From: Streptomyces sp. RB17
GTDB taxonomy: Bacteria > Actinomycetota > Actinomycetes > Streptomycetales > Streptomycetaceae
Assembly (NCBI RefSeq): GCF_009604455.1
Contig: NZ_WEGL01000005.1
Span: 62,001 to 126,000 of the forward strand
Direction: 5' to 3'
DNA: 64,000 bases
In this document: piece after piece, positions 34,960 to 43,875 of the stretch
Layout of the letters: every line of letters begins with the position of its first letter
How positions within the stretch are numbered: the stretch's first letter is position 1
Translations under genes and position numbers: made by a program
The notes under the pieces: model-generated
The model's input: only the letters and a program-made list of their open reading frames with translations
The model's database searches: none
Told to the model about the DNA's origin: nothing

Positions 34960-35203
34960 GCGTCGTTGCCCTTTTCGTGCGGCGCCAGGTGCCCTTCCTG
35001 TGCAGACGGGAAGGTCCCGTCCCTGCGACGGATACCCCCTGAACCGCCGGTCAAGGGGACGTACGCCGTGAATCCTCCGGTTGCCCACGAGGCCCTGGTC
35101 ACCGTCGCGGAAGCCGGCGGTGATCCGCGCGGCCTCGTACCTGAACGCGGCCCCCGGAATTGCGGGCATCCCCCCGCCGGGAGCCCTGATTACTCACTCT
35201 TGG

Positions 35204-35233
35204 TTGAACAGTCCAGACTGATAAACCTATCGT
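35204..35233 (+). promoter_or_regulatory. MarR gene promoter with inverted repeat
   Basis: TTGAAC (35204-35209) and TATCGT (35228-35233) are spaced 18 bp and end 8 nt before the MarR ATG, so the mRNA should be nearly leaderless. GATTACT (35188-35194) and AGTAATC (35235-35241) are inverted copies flanking the promoter and may be operator halves. Confidence 0.55.
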
Positions 35234-35241
35234 TAGTAATC

Positions 35242-35664
35242 ATGGACACGGTTGCACTCGCCGCCTCCCTGCGGCTGGCCATGGGCCGGATCGTCCGCCG
35301 ACTGCGCCAGGCGCACGCGGTCGGCGACGTGACGCTGTCCGGGGTCTCGGTGCTGGCCTGGCTGGCCCGTACCGGTCCGGACTCGCCCGGCTCGCTCGCC
35401 GAACTCGAACGCGTCCGGCCGCAGGCGATGGCCAGCACCCTCGCGGGACTCGAACAACGCGGACTGGTGAGCCGTACCCCCGACACGGCCGACGGACGCC
35501 GGTCCATCGTCTCGATCACCGAGGAGGGACGGACCATGCTGGAGCAGCGCCGCTCCGAATCCGTGAGCCGCCTCGCCCACGCCCTGGACGAGTTCACCCC
35601 GCAGCAACGGCAGGCCCTGTACGACGTGCTGCCCCTGCTCGACCGGCTGGCGGAACGACTGTGA
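35242..35664 (+). CDS. MarR family regulator
   Basis: This 140-residue winged-helix repressor contains the DNA-recognition helix (VRPQAMASTLAGLEQRGLV) and the wing (SRTPDTADGRRSIVSITEEG). It overlaps the following MFS exporter by four bases (GTGA) and almost certainly regulates it and itself in response to the exporter's substrate. No ribosome site precedes the ATG, which fits the near-leaderless promoter. Confidence 0.92.
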   Translation: MDTVALAASLRLAMGRIVRRLRQAHAVGDVTLSGVSVLAWLARTGPDSPGSLAELERVRPQAMASTLAGLEQRGLVSRTPDTADGRRSIVSITEEGRTMLEQRRSESVSRLAHALDEFTPQQRQALYDVLPLLDRLAERL

Positions 35665-37454
35665 CCGGCCCTGCGCCCGCCGCGGGCATACGCGGCCGCC
35701 TCCTCGCCCGTTCGGCCCGCCTCAGGGACACGCCCCCGGGCCCCGGCTACAAGTGGGTGGCTCTCTCCAACACCACCCTCGGTGTCCTGATCGCCACGAT
35801 GGACGCCTCCATCGTGATCATCTCGCTGCCGGCCATCTTCCGCGGCATCGGCCTCGACCCACTCGCGGCCGGCAACATCGGCTACCTGCTGTGGATGATC
35901 CTCGGCTATCTGCTCGTCTCGGCCGTCCTGGTGGTCGTGCTCGGCCGGCTCGGTGACATGTTCGGCCGGGTCCGCATCTACAACCTGGGCTTCCTGGTCT
36001 TCGCCTGCGCCTCCGTCGCCCTGTCCCTCGACCCGTTCCGGGCCGGCGCGGGCGCGCTGTGGCTGATCCTGTGGCGGATCGTGCAGGCCTTCGGCGGCTC
36101 CATGCTCACCGCCAACTCGGCCGCCATCCTCACCGACGCCTTCCCGTCCCGGCAGCGCGGCATGGCCCTCGGCATCAACCAGATCACCGCGCTCGCCGGG
36201 CAGTTCCTCGGCCTGCTCGCCGGGGGTCTGCTCGCCGCCGTCGACTGGCGGGCGGTGTTCTGGGTGAGCGTCCCGGTCAGCATCACCGGCACCGTGTGGT
36301 CGTACCTGAGCCTGCGCGAGACCTCGGCCGGCGGCCGCGGCCGGATCGACTGGCTCGGCAACCTCACCTTCGCCTCCGGCGCGGGCATCCTCCTCGCCGG
36401 CATCACCTACGGCATCCAGCCCTACGGCGGCCACCCCACCGGCTGGACCAACCCCTGGGTGCTCTCGGGTCTGACCGGCGGCGTGTGCCTGCTGCTGGTG
36501 TTCTGCCTCGTGGAGACGCGCGTCGCGGAGCCCATGTTCCGGCTGTCGCTGTTCCGGGTGCGGGCGTTCGCCGCCGGCAACCTGGCCGCCCTGCTCACCG
36601 CGATCGCCCGCGGTGGACTGCAGTTCATGCTGATCATCTGGCTGCAGGGCATCTGGCTGCCGCTGCACGGCTACGACTTCGAGGACACCCCGCTGTGGGC
36701 GGGCATCTTCATGCTGCCGCTCACCCTCGGCTTCCTGGTCGCCGGGCCGCTCTCCGGCTATCTGTCCGACCGTTTCGGCGCCCGCCTCTTCTCCACCGCC
36801 GGACTGGTCGTCGTCGCCGGGTCCTTCCTCGGCCTGCTGGCCCTGCCGGTGAATTTCGACTACGGCGTCTTCGCGGCGTTGCTGCTGCTCAACGGCATCG
36901 GCCAGGGCATGTTCTCCTCGCCCAACACCTCCTCCATCATGGGCAGCGTGCCGGCCCGCCACCGGGGTGTGGCCTCCGGGATGCGCTCCACGTTCCAGAA
37001 CTCCGGCACGGCCCTGTCCATCGGCGTCTTCTTCTCGCTGATGGTCTCCGGTCTCGCGAGCACCCTGCCGAAGACACTCGCCGGCGGACTCCAGGCGCAC
37101 GGCGTGCCCGCCTCGACCGCGCACGAGGTGGCCTCGCTGCCGCCCGTCAGCACCCTGTTCGCGACCTTCCTCGGCAACAACCCGATCGGGCATCTGCTCG
37201 GCGACGGCGGCACCCTGGACCATCTCACCACCGCCCAAAGGACCACCCTGACCGGCCACACCTTCTTCCCGGAACTGGTCTCCGGGCCCTTCCACCACGG
37301 TCTGACCATCGTCTTCGGCGTGGCCGCGGGCATGGCCCTGGTCTCCGCGCTGGCCTCCGCCCTGCGCGGCGGCCACGAGCGCCCCGACGACGACACCCGG
37401 CACACGGGGGCGGACCACACGGCGAAGGCCCGGCCCGCGCGGACCTCGCCCTAG
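35661..37454 (+). CDS. DHA2-type MFS efflux transporter
   Basis: This 597-residue exporter has 14 predicted membrane helices. Motif D1 is TMDASIVIISLPAIF, motif A is VLGRLGDMFGRVRIYN, and FSSPNTSSIMGSVP is typical of the EmrB/QacA-like group. A long extracytoplasmic loop between the last two helices (about residues 470-540) and a charged C-terminal tail are present. The GTG start overlaps the MarR stop in GTGA, so the two genes are translationally coupled. Confidence 0.93.
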   Translation: MTGPAPAAGIRGRLLARSARLRDTPPGPGYKWVALSNTTLGVLIATMDASIVIISLPAIFRGIGLDPLAAGNIGYLLWMILGYLLVSAVLVVVLGRLGDMFGRVRIYNLGFLVFACASVALSLDPFRAGAGALWLILWRIVQAFGGSMLTANSAAILTDAFPSRQRGMALGINQITALAGQFLGLLAGGLLAAVDWRAVFWVSVPVSITGTVWSYLSLRETSAGGRGRIDWLGNLTFASGAGILLAGITYGIQPYGGHPTGWTNPWVLSGLTGGVCLLLVFCLVETRVAEPMFRLSLFRVRAFAAGNLAALLTAIARGGLQFMLIIWLQGIWLPLHGYDFEDTPLWAGIFMLPLTLGFLVAGPLSGYLSDRFGARLFSTAGLVVVAGSFLGLLALPVNFDYGVFAALLLLNGIGQGMFSSPNTSSIMGSVPARHRGVASGMRSTFQNSGTALSIGVFFSLMVSGLASTLPKTLAGGLQAHGVPASTAHEVASLPPVSTLFATFLGNNPIGHLLGDGGTLDHLTTAQRTTLTGHTFFPELVSGPFHHGLTIVFGVAAGMALVSALASALRGGHERPDDDTRHTGADHTAKARPARTSP

Positions 37455-37630
37455 ACGTCGTAGCAGGTGGAAATGGGGGCCGGACACGTCGAAGCTCCCC
37501 CAGCACTCTGCCGAACCGAGGGAGCGGACCATCGGCCTCGGGCCGCGGTCTTCCCCTCCAGTGTGCGCCGCCGGCACCGGTGCGGACCACCGTCACACGC
37601 CCCGGCCACGGCGCAGCCTCAACGCACCGG

Positions 37631-38315
37631 ATGGGCTGCTTGCCATCGCCCAGGGCATGCTGATCGCCCGGTCCGGCCGACGCCTTCGCCCTGCTGCGCG
37701 CGGCCTCCCAGCGCAACAATGTGCCGCTGCGGGTGGTGGCCTTCGCGGTGGCGACCGCGCCGCCGCCGCTGAGAGCACAGCTGTGGTTCCCCGGTCACCG
37801 GCGCACCCCGCCGCCCGCCCTCGGACTGCCGCGGTCCGACCCGGTCAGGTGGATCTCGGCCGCATCGGTATCGCCCAGCGTCACCACCTGACAAGGTGCA
37901 GGAGGAGGTGCTTGTGCCGGAGGCCCACCACGGACTGGACGCCTCCTACCGCGACTGCCTCGCGCCGGCGTTCGGACCGCCCGCGGTGTGCGCGCGGGCG
38001 CGGGCCGTGGGCCGGCCGGTGACCGTGGCGGACGTGGCCGCGGACCCCGGTCCGGCCGCCCACCCGGTGGGCCGGCGGCGCTCACGGTGGGCCGCCGTGC
38101 GCTGCACGGCGTGCCGATGATGACGGACGGCGGCGACTGCAACGGGAGTGATCTCCCTGCACCGCGTCGAGCCCGGCGCATGGCTGCACCCCGGTCAGGA
38201 GGCCGATCCGGTCAGCCTGGCCCACGACCTGGCCGCATGGCGGTCCTGCTATCGGCGCACCGTGCTGCAGGACGCACTGGAACACCTGCACGCCCAGGCC
38301 TCCGGGGGCGGCTGA
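37631..38315 (+). pseudogene. decayed ANTAR/GAF regulator
   Basis: Fragments of one regulator are spread over several plus-strand frames. LLAIAQGMLIARSG and then FALLRAASQRNNVPLR in another frame are the two halves of an ANTAR RNA-binding domain. HHGLDASYRDCLAPAFG and ARAVGRPVTVADVAADP are GAF-like. VISLHRVEPGAWLHP to the stop at 38315 is a C-terminal piece ending LQDALEHLHAQASGGG. At least three frame changes separate them, so no intact product is possible. Functional ANTAR proteins act by antitermination of transcription. Confidence 0.6.
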
Positions 38316-38334
38316 GCGGCCGGCGCGGGTCGGG

Positions 38335-38958
38335 TCAGGCCTCGCGGCGCCGCCGTACGAAGTGCCGTACGACGAAGGCGGCGATCAGTACGGCGGCGGT
38401 GACGAGGACGTAAACCTGGTACCGCGAGACCTCGTCGTAGACCGTTGTGATGTGGCTGCCCACGAGGTAGGCCACGGTCGTCCACAGGCCGACCCACAGG
38501 GCCGCGCCGAGCGCGTTGAAGGCCAGGAAGCGGCGCCAGTGCATGCCCGCGGTGCCGGCGATGATGCCGTTGGCCTGGCGCAGGCCCTCGATGAACCGGG
38601 CCACCGTCACGATCTTGCCGCCGTGCCGGCCGAAGAACTCCTCGGCCGCCTCGAACCGCTTGGGCGTCAGGAAGACGTACCGCCCCCACCGGTGTACGAA
38701 GGCCCGCCCGCCGAACCGGCCGATCGCGTAGCCGATGTTGTCCCCGACGACGGCCGCGACGAACGCGATCATCGCCACGGCCACGACGTTCAGCCGCCCC
38801 GCGCCGGCGTACACCCCCGCGGCCAGCAGGATCGTCTCGCCGGGCGCGGGCACTCCGAAGTCCTCCACCAGGACCACGGCCCCCACGGCCCAGTAGCCGT
38901 AGTGACCGAGCAGCGGCGCCAGATGCGCCAGCGGACCCGGAAGTGGAGGGGCGGCCAT
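38335..38958 (-). CDS. DedA family membrane protein
   Basis: This 207-residue protein has four to six membrane segments. The reentrant-loop signatures are EDFGVPAPGETILLAAG near the N terminus and FFGRHGGKIVTVARFIEGLRQ with FGGRAF before it. The family is implicated in lipid-carrier recycling (undecaprenyl phosphate or phosphatidylethanolamine) and membrane homeostasis. TACCGT lies 6 nt before the ATG, a leaderless-type promoter; GGAGG is too close to serve as a ribosome site. Confidence 0.92.
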   Translation of the reverse strand: MAAPPLPGPLAHLAPLLGHYGYWAVGAVVLVEDFGVPAPGETILLAAGVYAGAGRLNVVAVAMIAFVAAVVGDNIGYAIGRFGGRAFVHRWGRYVFLTPKRFEAAEEFFGRHGGKIVTVARFIEGLRQANGIIAGTAGMHWRRFLAFNALGAALWVGLWTTVAYLVGSHITTVYDEVSRYQVYVLVTAAVLIAAFVVRHFVRRRREA

Positions 38959-38988
38959 GCCTCCACGGTACGGGGCAGGGGGCGCGAA

Positions 38989-39246
38989 CTATGAGGGGGA
39001 GCGGACGGAGCCCTCGTCGTCAGGCACGCCCTGGCACATATGGCACAGTTCGTGGTCCCCGTCGCGGGTGACGACGGTGCCCCAGCCGAGGCACACCTCG
39101 CAGTCGCGGGCGAGGCTCGTATCGGGGCGGGGAGGCAGGAGGGTGCTGCGGTGGGCTCCGTGTGCCATGGGGGTAGGGGCTCCTTGGAACGTCACGGGAG
39201 AGGACGAGGCGCTGTCGTCCGCGCTGACAACGCTGTCACTAGACAT
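38989..39246 (-). CDS. small zinc-ribbon protein
   Basis: This is an 85-residue protein (or 59, if translation starts at the ATG at 39168: MAHGAHRSTLLPPRPDTS). The core CEVCLGWGTVVTRDGDHELC ending HMCQG holds two CxxC pairs spaced like a DnaJ-type CxxCxGxG zinc ribbon. It has no other domain, so it may be a metal-binding adaptor or redox sensor. A CRP-like palindrome lies 29 bp upstream of the longer start, with CATAAT close to the ATG. The 30-bp gap to DedA suggests possible read-through into that gene. Confidence 0.65.
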   Translation of the reverse strand: MSSDSVVSADDSASSSPVTFQGAPTPMAHGAHRSTLLPPRPDTSLARDCEVCLGWGTVVTRDGDHELCHMCQGVPDDEGSVRSPS

Positions 39247-39274
39247 TCATTATGTCCGCTTTATTCCATATGTC

Positions 39275-39290
39275 TGTGACGCGTTTCACA
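39275..39290. promoter_or_regulatory. CRP-like binding site
   Basis: TGTGACGCGTTTCACA fits TGTGA-N6-TCACA exactly. It is upstream of the small zinc-ribbon gene on the minus strand, about where an activator would overlap the -35 region. Confidence 0.65.
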
Positions 39291-39322
39291 AAGAGCATCT
39301 CCGGCGGGCCGCCCGGCCCCAG

Positions 39323-40366
39323 TCACCCCAGCTGCCCCAGCCGCGCCTCACGCCACAGGTCCACGCCGCCGTCCGTCGCGTACTTGTCGATCTCGGCCAG
39401 CTCCTCCGCGTCGAACCGGAGGTTCTCCAGCGCGGCGACGTTCTGCTCCAGCTGCTCGGTGCGGGAGGCCCCGATGACGAGCGAGGTCACGCGCTCGTCG
39501 CGCAGCGCCCAGGCCAGCGACATCTGCGCCAGAGTCTGGCCGCGTCGCGCCGCGATGTCGTTCAGCGCGCGCAGTCGCCGCAGCATGTCGTCCGTCAGCC
39601 ACGAGGCGTCGAAGGACGTGCCGCGCGCCGCCCGCGAGTCCTGCGGCACGCCCTCCAGGTAGCGGCCGGTCAGCAGGCCCTGGGCGAGGGCCGTGAAGCC
39701 GATGACCCCGAAGCCCTCCTCCTCGGCCACGTCCAGCAGGCCGTCGGTCTCGATCCAGCGGTTGAGCATGTTGTACGACGGCTGGTGGATCAGCAGCGGG
39801 GTGCCCAGCTCCCGCAGGATCGCCGCCGCCTGCCGGGTGCGCTCGGCGTCGTAGGAGGAGATGCCGACGTACAGCGCCTTGCCCTGGCGTACGGCGGTGT
39901 CGAGCGCCCCCATCGTCTCCTCCAGCGGCGTGCTCGCGTCCAGCCGGTGGGAGTAGAAGATGTCCACGTAGTCCACGCCCATCCGGCGCAGCGACTGGTC
40001 CAGCGAGGCCAGCACGTACTTCCGGGAGCCGCCGCCCTGCCCGTAGGGGCCGGGCCACATGTCCCAGCCGGCCTTGGTGGAGATCACCAGCTCGTCCCGG
40101 TACGGCGCGAGGTCCCGCTTCAGCAGCCGGCCGAAGTTCAGCTCGGCCGCGCCGTACGGCGGGCCGTAGTTGTTGGCCAGGTCGTGGTGCGTGATGCCGA
40201 GGTCGAAGGCGCGCAGGGCGATCTCGCGCTGGGTCTCGAAGGGCCGGTCGTCGCCGAAGTTGTGCCAGTAGCCCAGGGACAGGACGGGCAGGTCCAGCCC
40301 GGAGCGGCCGGTGCGCCGGTAGCGCATGGTGCCGTCGTAGCGTGTGGGGTCCGCGACGTGGGTCAT
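39323..40366 (-). CDS. aldo-keto reductase, glyceraldehyde-3-phosphate reductase type
   Basis: This 347-residue NADPH-dependent TIM-barrel reductase has the tetrad Tyr in HHDLANNYGPPYGAAE, the Lys in ELVISTKAGWDMWPGPYG and the His in DIFYSHRLD. GPYGxGGSRKYV and NMLNRW are signatures of the YghZ/MgrA-like group, which reduces L-glyceraldehyde-3-phosphate and methylglyoxal. ATG at 40366 with GGAGAAGA upstream. It is a monocistronic gene. Confidence 0.92.
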   Translation of the reverse strand: MTHVADPTRYDGTMRYRRTGRSGLDLPVLSLGYWHNFGDDRPFETQREIALRAFDLGITHHDLANNYGPPYGAAELNFGRLLKRDLAPYRDELVISTKAGWDMWPGPYGQGGGSRKYVLASLDQSLRRMGVDYVDIFYSHRLDASTPLEETMGALDTAVRQGKALYVGISSYDAERTRQAAAILRELGTPLLIHQPSYNMLNRWIETDGLLDVAEEEGFGVIGFTALAQGLLTGRYLEGVPQDSRAARGTSFDASWLTDDMLRRLRALNDIAARRGQTLAQMSLAWALRDERVTSLVIGASRTEQLEQNVAALENLRFDAEELAEIDKYATDGGVDLWREARLGQLG

Positions 40367-40544
40367 CGGGTCTTCTCCGGGTGGTGCCGTAGGGTCGCCC
40401 CTCCGTGTGCGGACGGGCCCGTCCACCCTGCCGCCCGGACGCCGCTCACGTCCAACCGGCGTACCGGATGGGATTGAGCGGTTCCGTTTCTGAATCGGCC
40501 ATGGGGGCAGGCGGTGACCGGTGGGGTGACCGAAGGAGGCGCTC

Positions 40545-42089
40545 GTGAGCGGTGCCGGTGCCGAGGGGAAGCGGGAGGGCAGGGGCGGCGAGCGGACGCC
40601 ACAGGCCGTGGCACGGCTGCCCCGCCAGGTCCGCGAGGAGCTGACCCGCAGGCTCCGCCGCAACCGACGGGCCTTCGACAAGGACGATGTGCAGGTCGTC
40701 GAGCGGCCGCTGCTCCGGCGCGCCGTGGGTGCCTCCGCGCTCGGGAACTGCATGGAGTGGTTCGACTTCGGTGTCTACAGCTACCTCGCCGCCACCATCG
40801 GCAAGGTGTTCTTCCCCGGCGCCTCCCCGGCCGCGCAGGTCATCTCCTCCTTCGCGACCTTCGCCGCCGCCTTCGTCGTACGGCCGCTCGGCGGCCTGTT
40901 CTTCGGACCGCTCGGCGACCGCGTCGGCCGGCAGAAGGTGCTCGCCACCACGATGATCATGATGGCGATCGGCACCTTCGCCATCGGTGTCATCCCCGGC
41001 TACCGCACGATCGGCATCGCCGCACCCGTGCTGCTCCTGCTGGCCCGTATGGTCCAGGGCTTCTCCACCGGCGGGGAGTACGGCGGCGCGACCACCTTCG
41101 TCGCCGAGTACTCGCCGGACCGCAGGCGCGGTTTCCTCGCCAGCTGGCTCGACTTCGGCACCTTCGTCGGCTACGCCCTCGGCTCGGCCCTGGTCACCGT
41201 GCTCAACCTGGCCCTGACGGACGGCCAGATGCTGTCCTGGGGCTGGCGCGTCCCGTTCCTGATCGCCGGACCGCTCGGCGTGATCGGCCTCTACATGCGG
41301 CTCAAGCTGGAGGAGTCCCCGGCCTTCCAGCAGCAGCTGGACGAACACGAGAAGGCCCTGGCACAGGAATCGGCGCGCAGCGAGTTCAAGGACATCATCC
41401 GCGCCCACTGGGGGGAACTGCTCGTCTGCGTCGGTCTGGTGCTGCTGTACAACGTCACCAACTACATGGTCACCGGGTATCTGCCGACCTATCAGACCGA
41501 GGTCCTCAACCGCTCCAGCGGCTCCGCGGACGTCCTGGTGCTCGTCGGCATGCTGTGGATCGTCGTGCTGATCACCTTCATCGGCCGGCTCAGCGACCAC
41601 GTCGGCCGACGGCCGGTCTACGCCGTGGCCGCCGCCGCGATGATCGTGCTGGCCGTGCCCGCCTTCCTCCTGATCAAGGCGCACGGCACCTGGCCACCGG
41701 TCCTCGGTGTCCTGCTGCTGGCCACTCTGCTGGCCTGCTTCGCCGCACCGAGCGCGGCCACGCTGCCCGCCCTGTTCCCGACCGCCGTCCGGTACGCGGC
41801 GATGGGCATCGGCTTCAACTTCGCCGTCTCCGCGTTCGGCGGCACCACCCCGCTGGTGACCGCCGCGCTGGTCACGGCCACCGGCGACGACCTGATGCCG
41901 GCCTACTACCTGATGCTGGCCGGGGTCATCGGCCTGCTGACGGTGAAGTTCCTGCCCGAGACCGCCCAGGTGCCGCTCAAGGGTTCGCGGCCGATGGTCG
42001 GTTCGCGGGAGGAGCAGCGCGAACTGATCACCGTGTCACGGGAGTTGTACGGCTTCGTGCAACGGCGGGGCGGGGCGCGGCGCACCTGA
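40545..42089 (+). CDS. MHS-type MFS transporter (ProP-like)
   Basis: This 514-residue secondary transporter has 12 predicted helices and belongs to the metabolite:H+ symporter group that imports proline, betaine or dicarboxylates. ALGNCMEWFDFGVYSYLA and RPLGGLFFGPLGDRVGR are group signatures, as is GFSTGGEYGGATTF. An N-terminal charged extension of about 60 residues and a C-terminal tail with a possible coiled coil (REEQRELITVSRELYGFV) may be osmosensory. GTG at 40545 has GAAGGAGG upstream. Confidence 0.93.
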   Translation: MSGAGAEGKREGRGGERTPQAVARLPRQVREELTRRLRRNRRAFDKDDVQVVERPLLRRAVGASALGNCMEWFDFGVYSYLAATIGKVFFPGASPAAQVISSFATFAAAFVVRPLGGLFFGPLGDRVGRQKVLATTMIMMAIGTFAIGVIPGYRTIGIAAPVLLLLARMVQGFSTGGEYGGATTFVAEYSPDRRRGFLASWLDFGTFVGYALGSALVTVLNLALTDGQMLSWGWRVPFLIAGPLGVIGLYMRLKLEESPAFQQQLDEHEKALAQESARSEFKDIIRAHWGELLVCVGLVLLYNVTNYMVTGYLPTYQTEVLNRSSGSADVLVLVGMLWIVVLITFIGRLSDHVGRRPVYAVAAAAMIVLAVPAFLLIKAHGTWPPVLGVLLLATLLACFAAPSAATLPALFPTAVRYAAMGIGFNFAVSAFGGTTPLVTAALVTATGDDLMPAYYLMLAGVIGLLTVKFLPETAQVPLKGSRPMVGSREEQRELITVSRELYGFVQRRGGARRT

Positions 42090-42166
42090 GGCGTGCCCTC
42101 GGTCCACTCCTCGTTCGATCGTACGAACTTCTCGCGAGCCTGGTTACCGAGCTGGCCCGTGTTTGA

Positions 42167-42181
42167 TAGGAAACTTTCCTA
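42167..42181. promoter_or_regulatory. chitosanase operator (CsnR-type palindrome)
   Basis: TAGGAAA and TTTCCTA are perfect 7-bp arms around one C, 64 bp upstream of the chitosanase start. Chitosanase genes of actinomycetes are known to carry a palindrome of this form, bound by the ROK-family repressor CsnR and released by chitosan oligosaccharides. Confidence 0.75.
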
Positions 42182-42245
42182 CCAATGTTGGCCCACGGAT
42201 GGCACGAACCGACTTCCCACCCCCCACTCCCACTTGGAGCCTGTG

Positions 42246-43085
42246 GTGAACGCACACCGCGAGACCGCAACGCCCGCCCACATATCCCGCCGGACCCTCG
42301 TCGCCCTGCTCGGCGCCGGCGTCGCCTCCGGAGCCCTGCTCGTGTCCCAGCGCGCGACCGCCGCCCCGGCGGCCGCAAGGGGCCTCGACGACCCGGCGAA
42401 GAAGGAGATCGCCATGGAACTGGTGTCGAGCGCGGAGAACTCCTCGCTCGACTGGAAGGCCCAGTACAAGTACATCGAGGACATCGGCGACGGCCGCGGC
42501 TACACCGCCGGCATCATCGGCTTCTGTTCCGGCACCGGCGACATGCTCGACCTCGTCCAGCTCTACGCCGACCGCAAGCCCGGCAACGTCCTCGCCAAGT
42601 ACCTGCCCGCCCTGCGCAAGGTCAACGGCACCGACTCCCACGACGGCCTCGACCCCAACTATCCCAAGGACTGGCGCAAGGCCGCCCAGGACACCGTGTT
42701 CCAGCAGTGCCAGAACGACGAGCGCGACCGCGTCTACTTCAACCCCGCGGTCGCCCAGGGCAAGGCAGACGGCCTGCGCACCCTCGGCCAGTTCTGCTAC
42801 TACGACGCCATCGTCATGCACGGCGACGGCGACGACCCGACCAGCTTCCGGAATATCCGCAAGCGTGCCCTGCGCAGTGCCAAGCCTCCGGCGCAGGGCG
42901 GCGACGAGACGACGTACCTCAACGCATTCCTCGACGCCCGGGTGTGGGCCATGAAGCAGGAGGAGGCGCACAGCGACACCACCCGCGTCGACACCGAGCA
43001 GCGCGTCTTCCTACGCAAGGGCAACCTCGACCTGAACACCCCGCTCGACTGGAAGGTGTACGGGGACAGTTACCACATCGGCTGA
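42246..43085 (+). CDS. csn: GH46 chitosanase, Tat-exported
   Basis: This 279-residue secreted inverting endo-chitosanase hydrolyses chitosan. A twin-arginine signal (ISRRTLVALLGAG) ends near ATAAPAAA. The catalytic Glu lies in MELVSSAENSSLDW and the catalytic Asp in YIEDIGDGRGYTAG, as in the Streptomyces N174 enzyme. The C terminus DWKVYGDSYHIG is typical. I chose the second of two adjacent GTG codons (42246), 6 nt after GGAG. The upstream palindrome suggests control by CsnR. Confidence 0.95.
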   Translation: MNAHRETATPAHISRRTLVALLGAGVASGALLVSQRATAAPAAARGLDDPAKKEIAMELVSSAENSSLDWKAQYKYIEDIGDGRGYTAGIIGFCSGTGDMLDLVQLYADRKPGNVLAKYLPALRKVNGTDSHDGLDPNYPKDWRKAAQDTVFQQCQNDERDRVYFNPAVAQGKADGLRTLGQFCYYDAIVMHGDGDDPTSFRNIRKRALRSAKPPAQGGDETTYLNAFLDARVWAMKQEEAHSDTTRVDTEQRVFLRKGNLDLNTPLDWKVYGDSYHIG

Positions 43086-43095
43086 CGCGGGGGTG

Positions 43096-43716
43096 TCACA
43101 AGGCGTGCGGCAGGCCGGCGGGCGTGGGCACCCGAGGCCCCGCGCCGAGCCCGGCGGCCTGCCGCACCGTGATGCGCTGGATCACGGCGATCACCAGGAC
43201 ACCGGCCAGCAGGCTGAGGACTTCCGACGCCACCAGCAGCGGGAGCGAGGTGCCCCCGCCCAGGTGCGCGCCCAGCAGGGACAGCGCCCCGTGCCCGACC
43301 CAGGCCGCCCACCACACGTTCACGAGAAGGTCGCTGCGGCCCGCGTCCGCGTCGGCGAGCGCGCTCGCGCGGTGTACGTCCTGCACGAGGCCGCGCGGCA
43401 CCCAGAGGTTGAACACCGGGATCAGCCAGGCGAGCACCGCCCAGGCGGTGGAGCCGGGAACTTTGCCGGGGGAGATCAGTTCGGCGTTGCGCCGGCAGCG
43501 GGCGAACCAGAGGAGGAACAGCACGATCGTCGCCGTCATCACGTTTACAAAGATCATCGACACCCGCCCGAAATCGGAGGCCGTGGTCGTCGCCGGATGC
43601 AGCAGATGAGCACGGCCCGTCAGCGCTCGGACCAGTTCGCCGCCGGCCGCCGCTGCCACGGCGAACTGAGCGCAACGCGCGAGGAACCACGGCGCCTTGG
43701 CGGCGGAATCGGTCAC
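43096..43716 (-). CDS. DUF4328-type membrane protein
   Basis: This 206-residue protein has five or six membrane segments and the family pattern WFARCRRNAELISPGKV followed by LAWLIPVFNLWVPRGLVQD. The function is unknown. GTG at 43716 with a weak ribosome site. It converges on the chitosanase with a 10-bp gap and is divergent from pgm. Confidence 0.85.
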   Translation of the reverse strand: MTDSAAKAPWFLARCAQFAVAAAAGGELVRALTGRAHLLHPATTTASDFGRVSMIFVNVMTATIVLFLLWFARCRRNAELISPGKVPGSTAWAVLAWLIPVFNLWVPRGLVQDVHRASALADADAGRSDLLVNVWWAAWVGHGALSLLGAHLGGGTSLPLLVASEVLSLLAGVLVIAVIQRITVRQAAGLGAGPRVPTPAGLPHAL

Positions 43717-43875
43717 GGTGGAAGACCTGTCTGTGAAAGGCGTCCTGCCCGGGCGGCAGCACGGCGCGAAGATCGGCGCACCGGATCATAAGGTGGGGCG
43801 CACTCGCGTGTCAGGGCCCTGACGAGGAAAGATGGGCGGTGAGCGATCGATCCGACGACGCGGAGGAACGGACTC

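Noticed and set aside
35190..37577. Long minus-strand Gly/Gln/Asp-rich frame opposite the MFS gene
   Set aside because: Typical high-GC antisense shadow with no domain.
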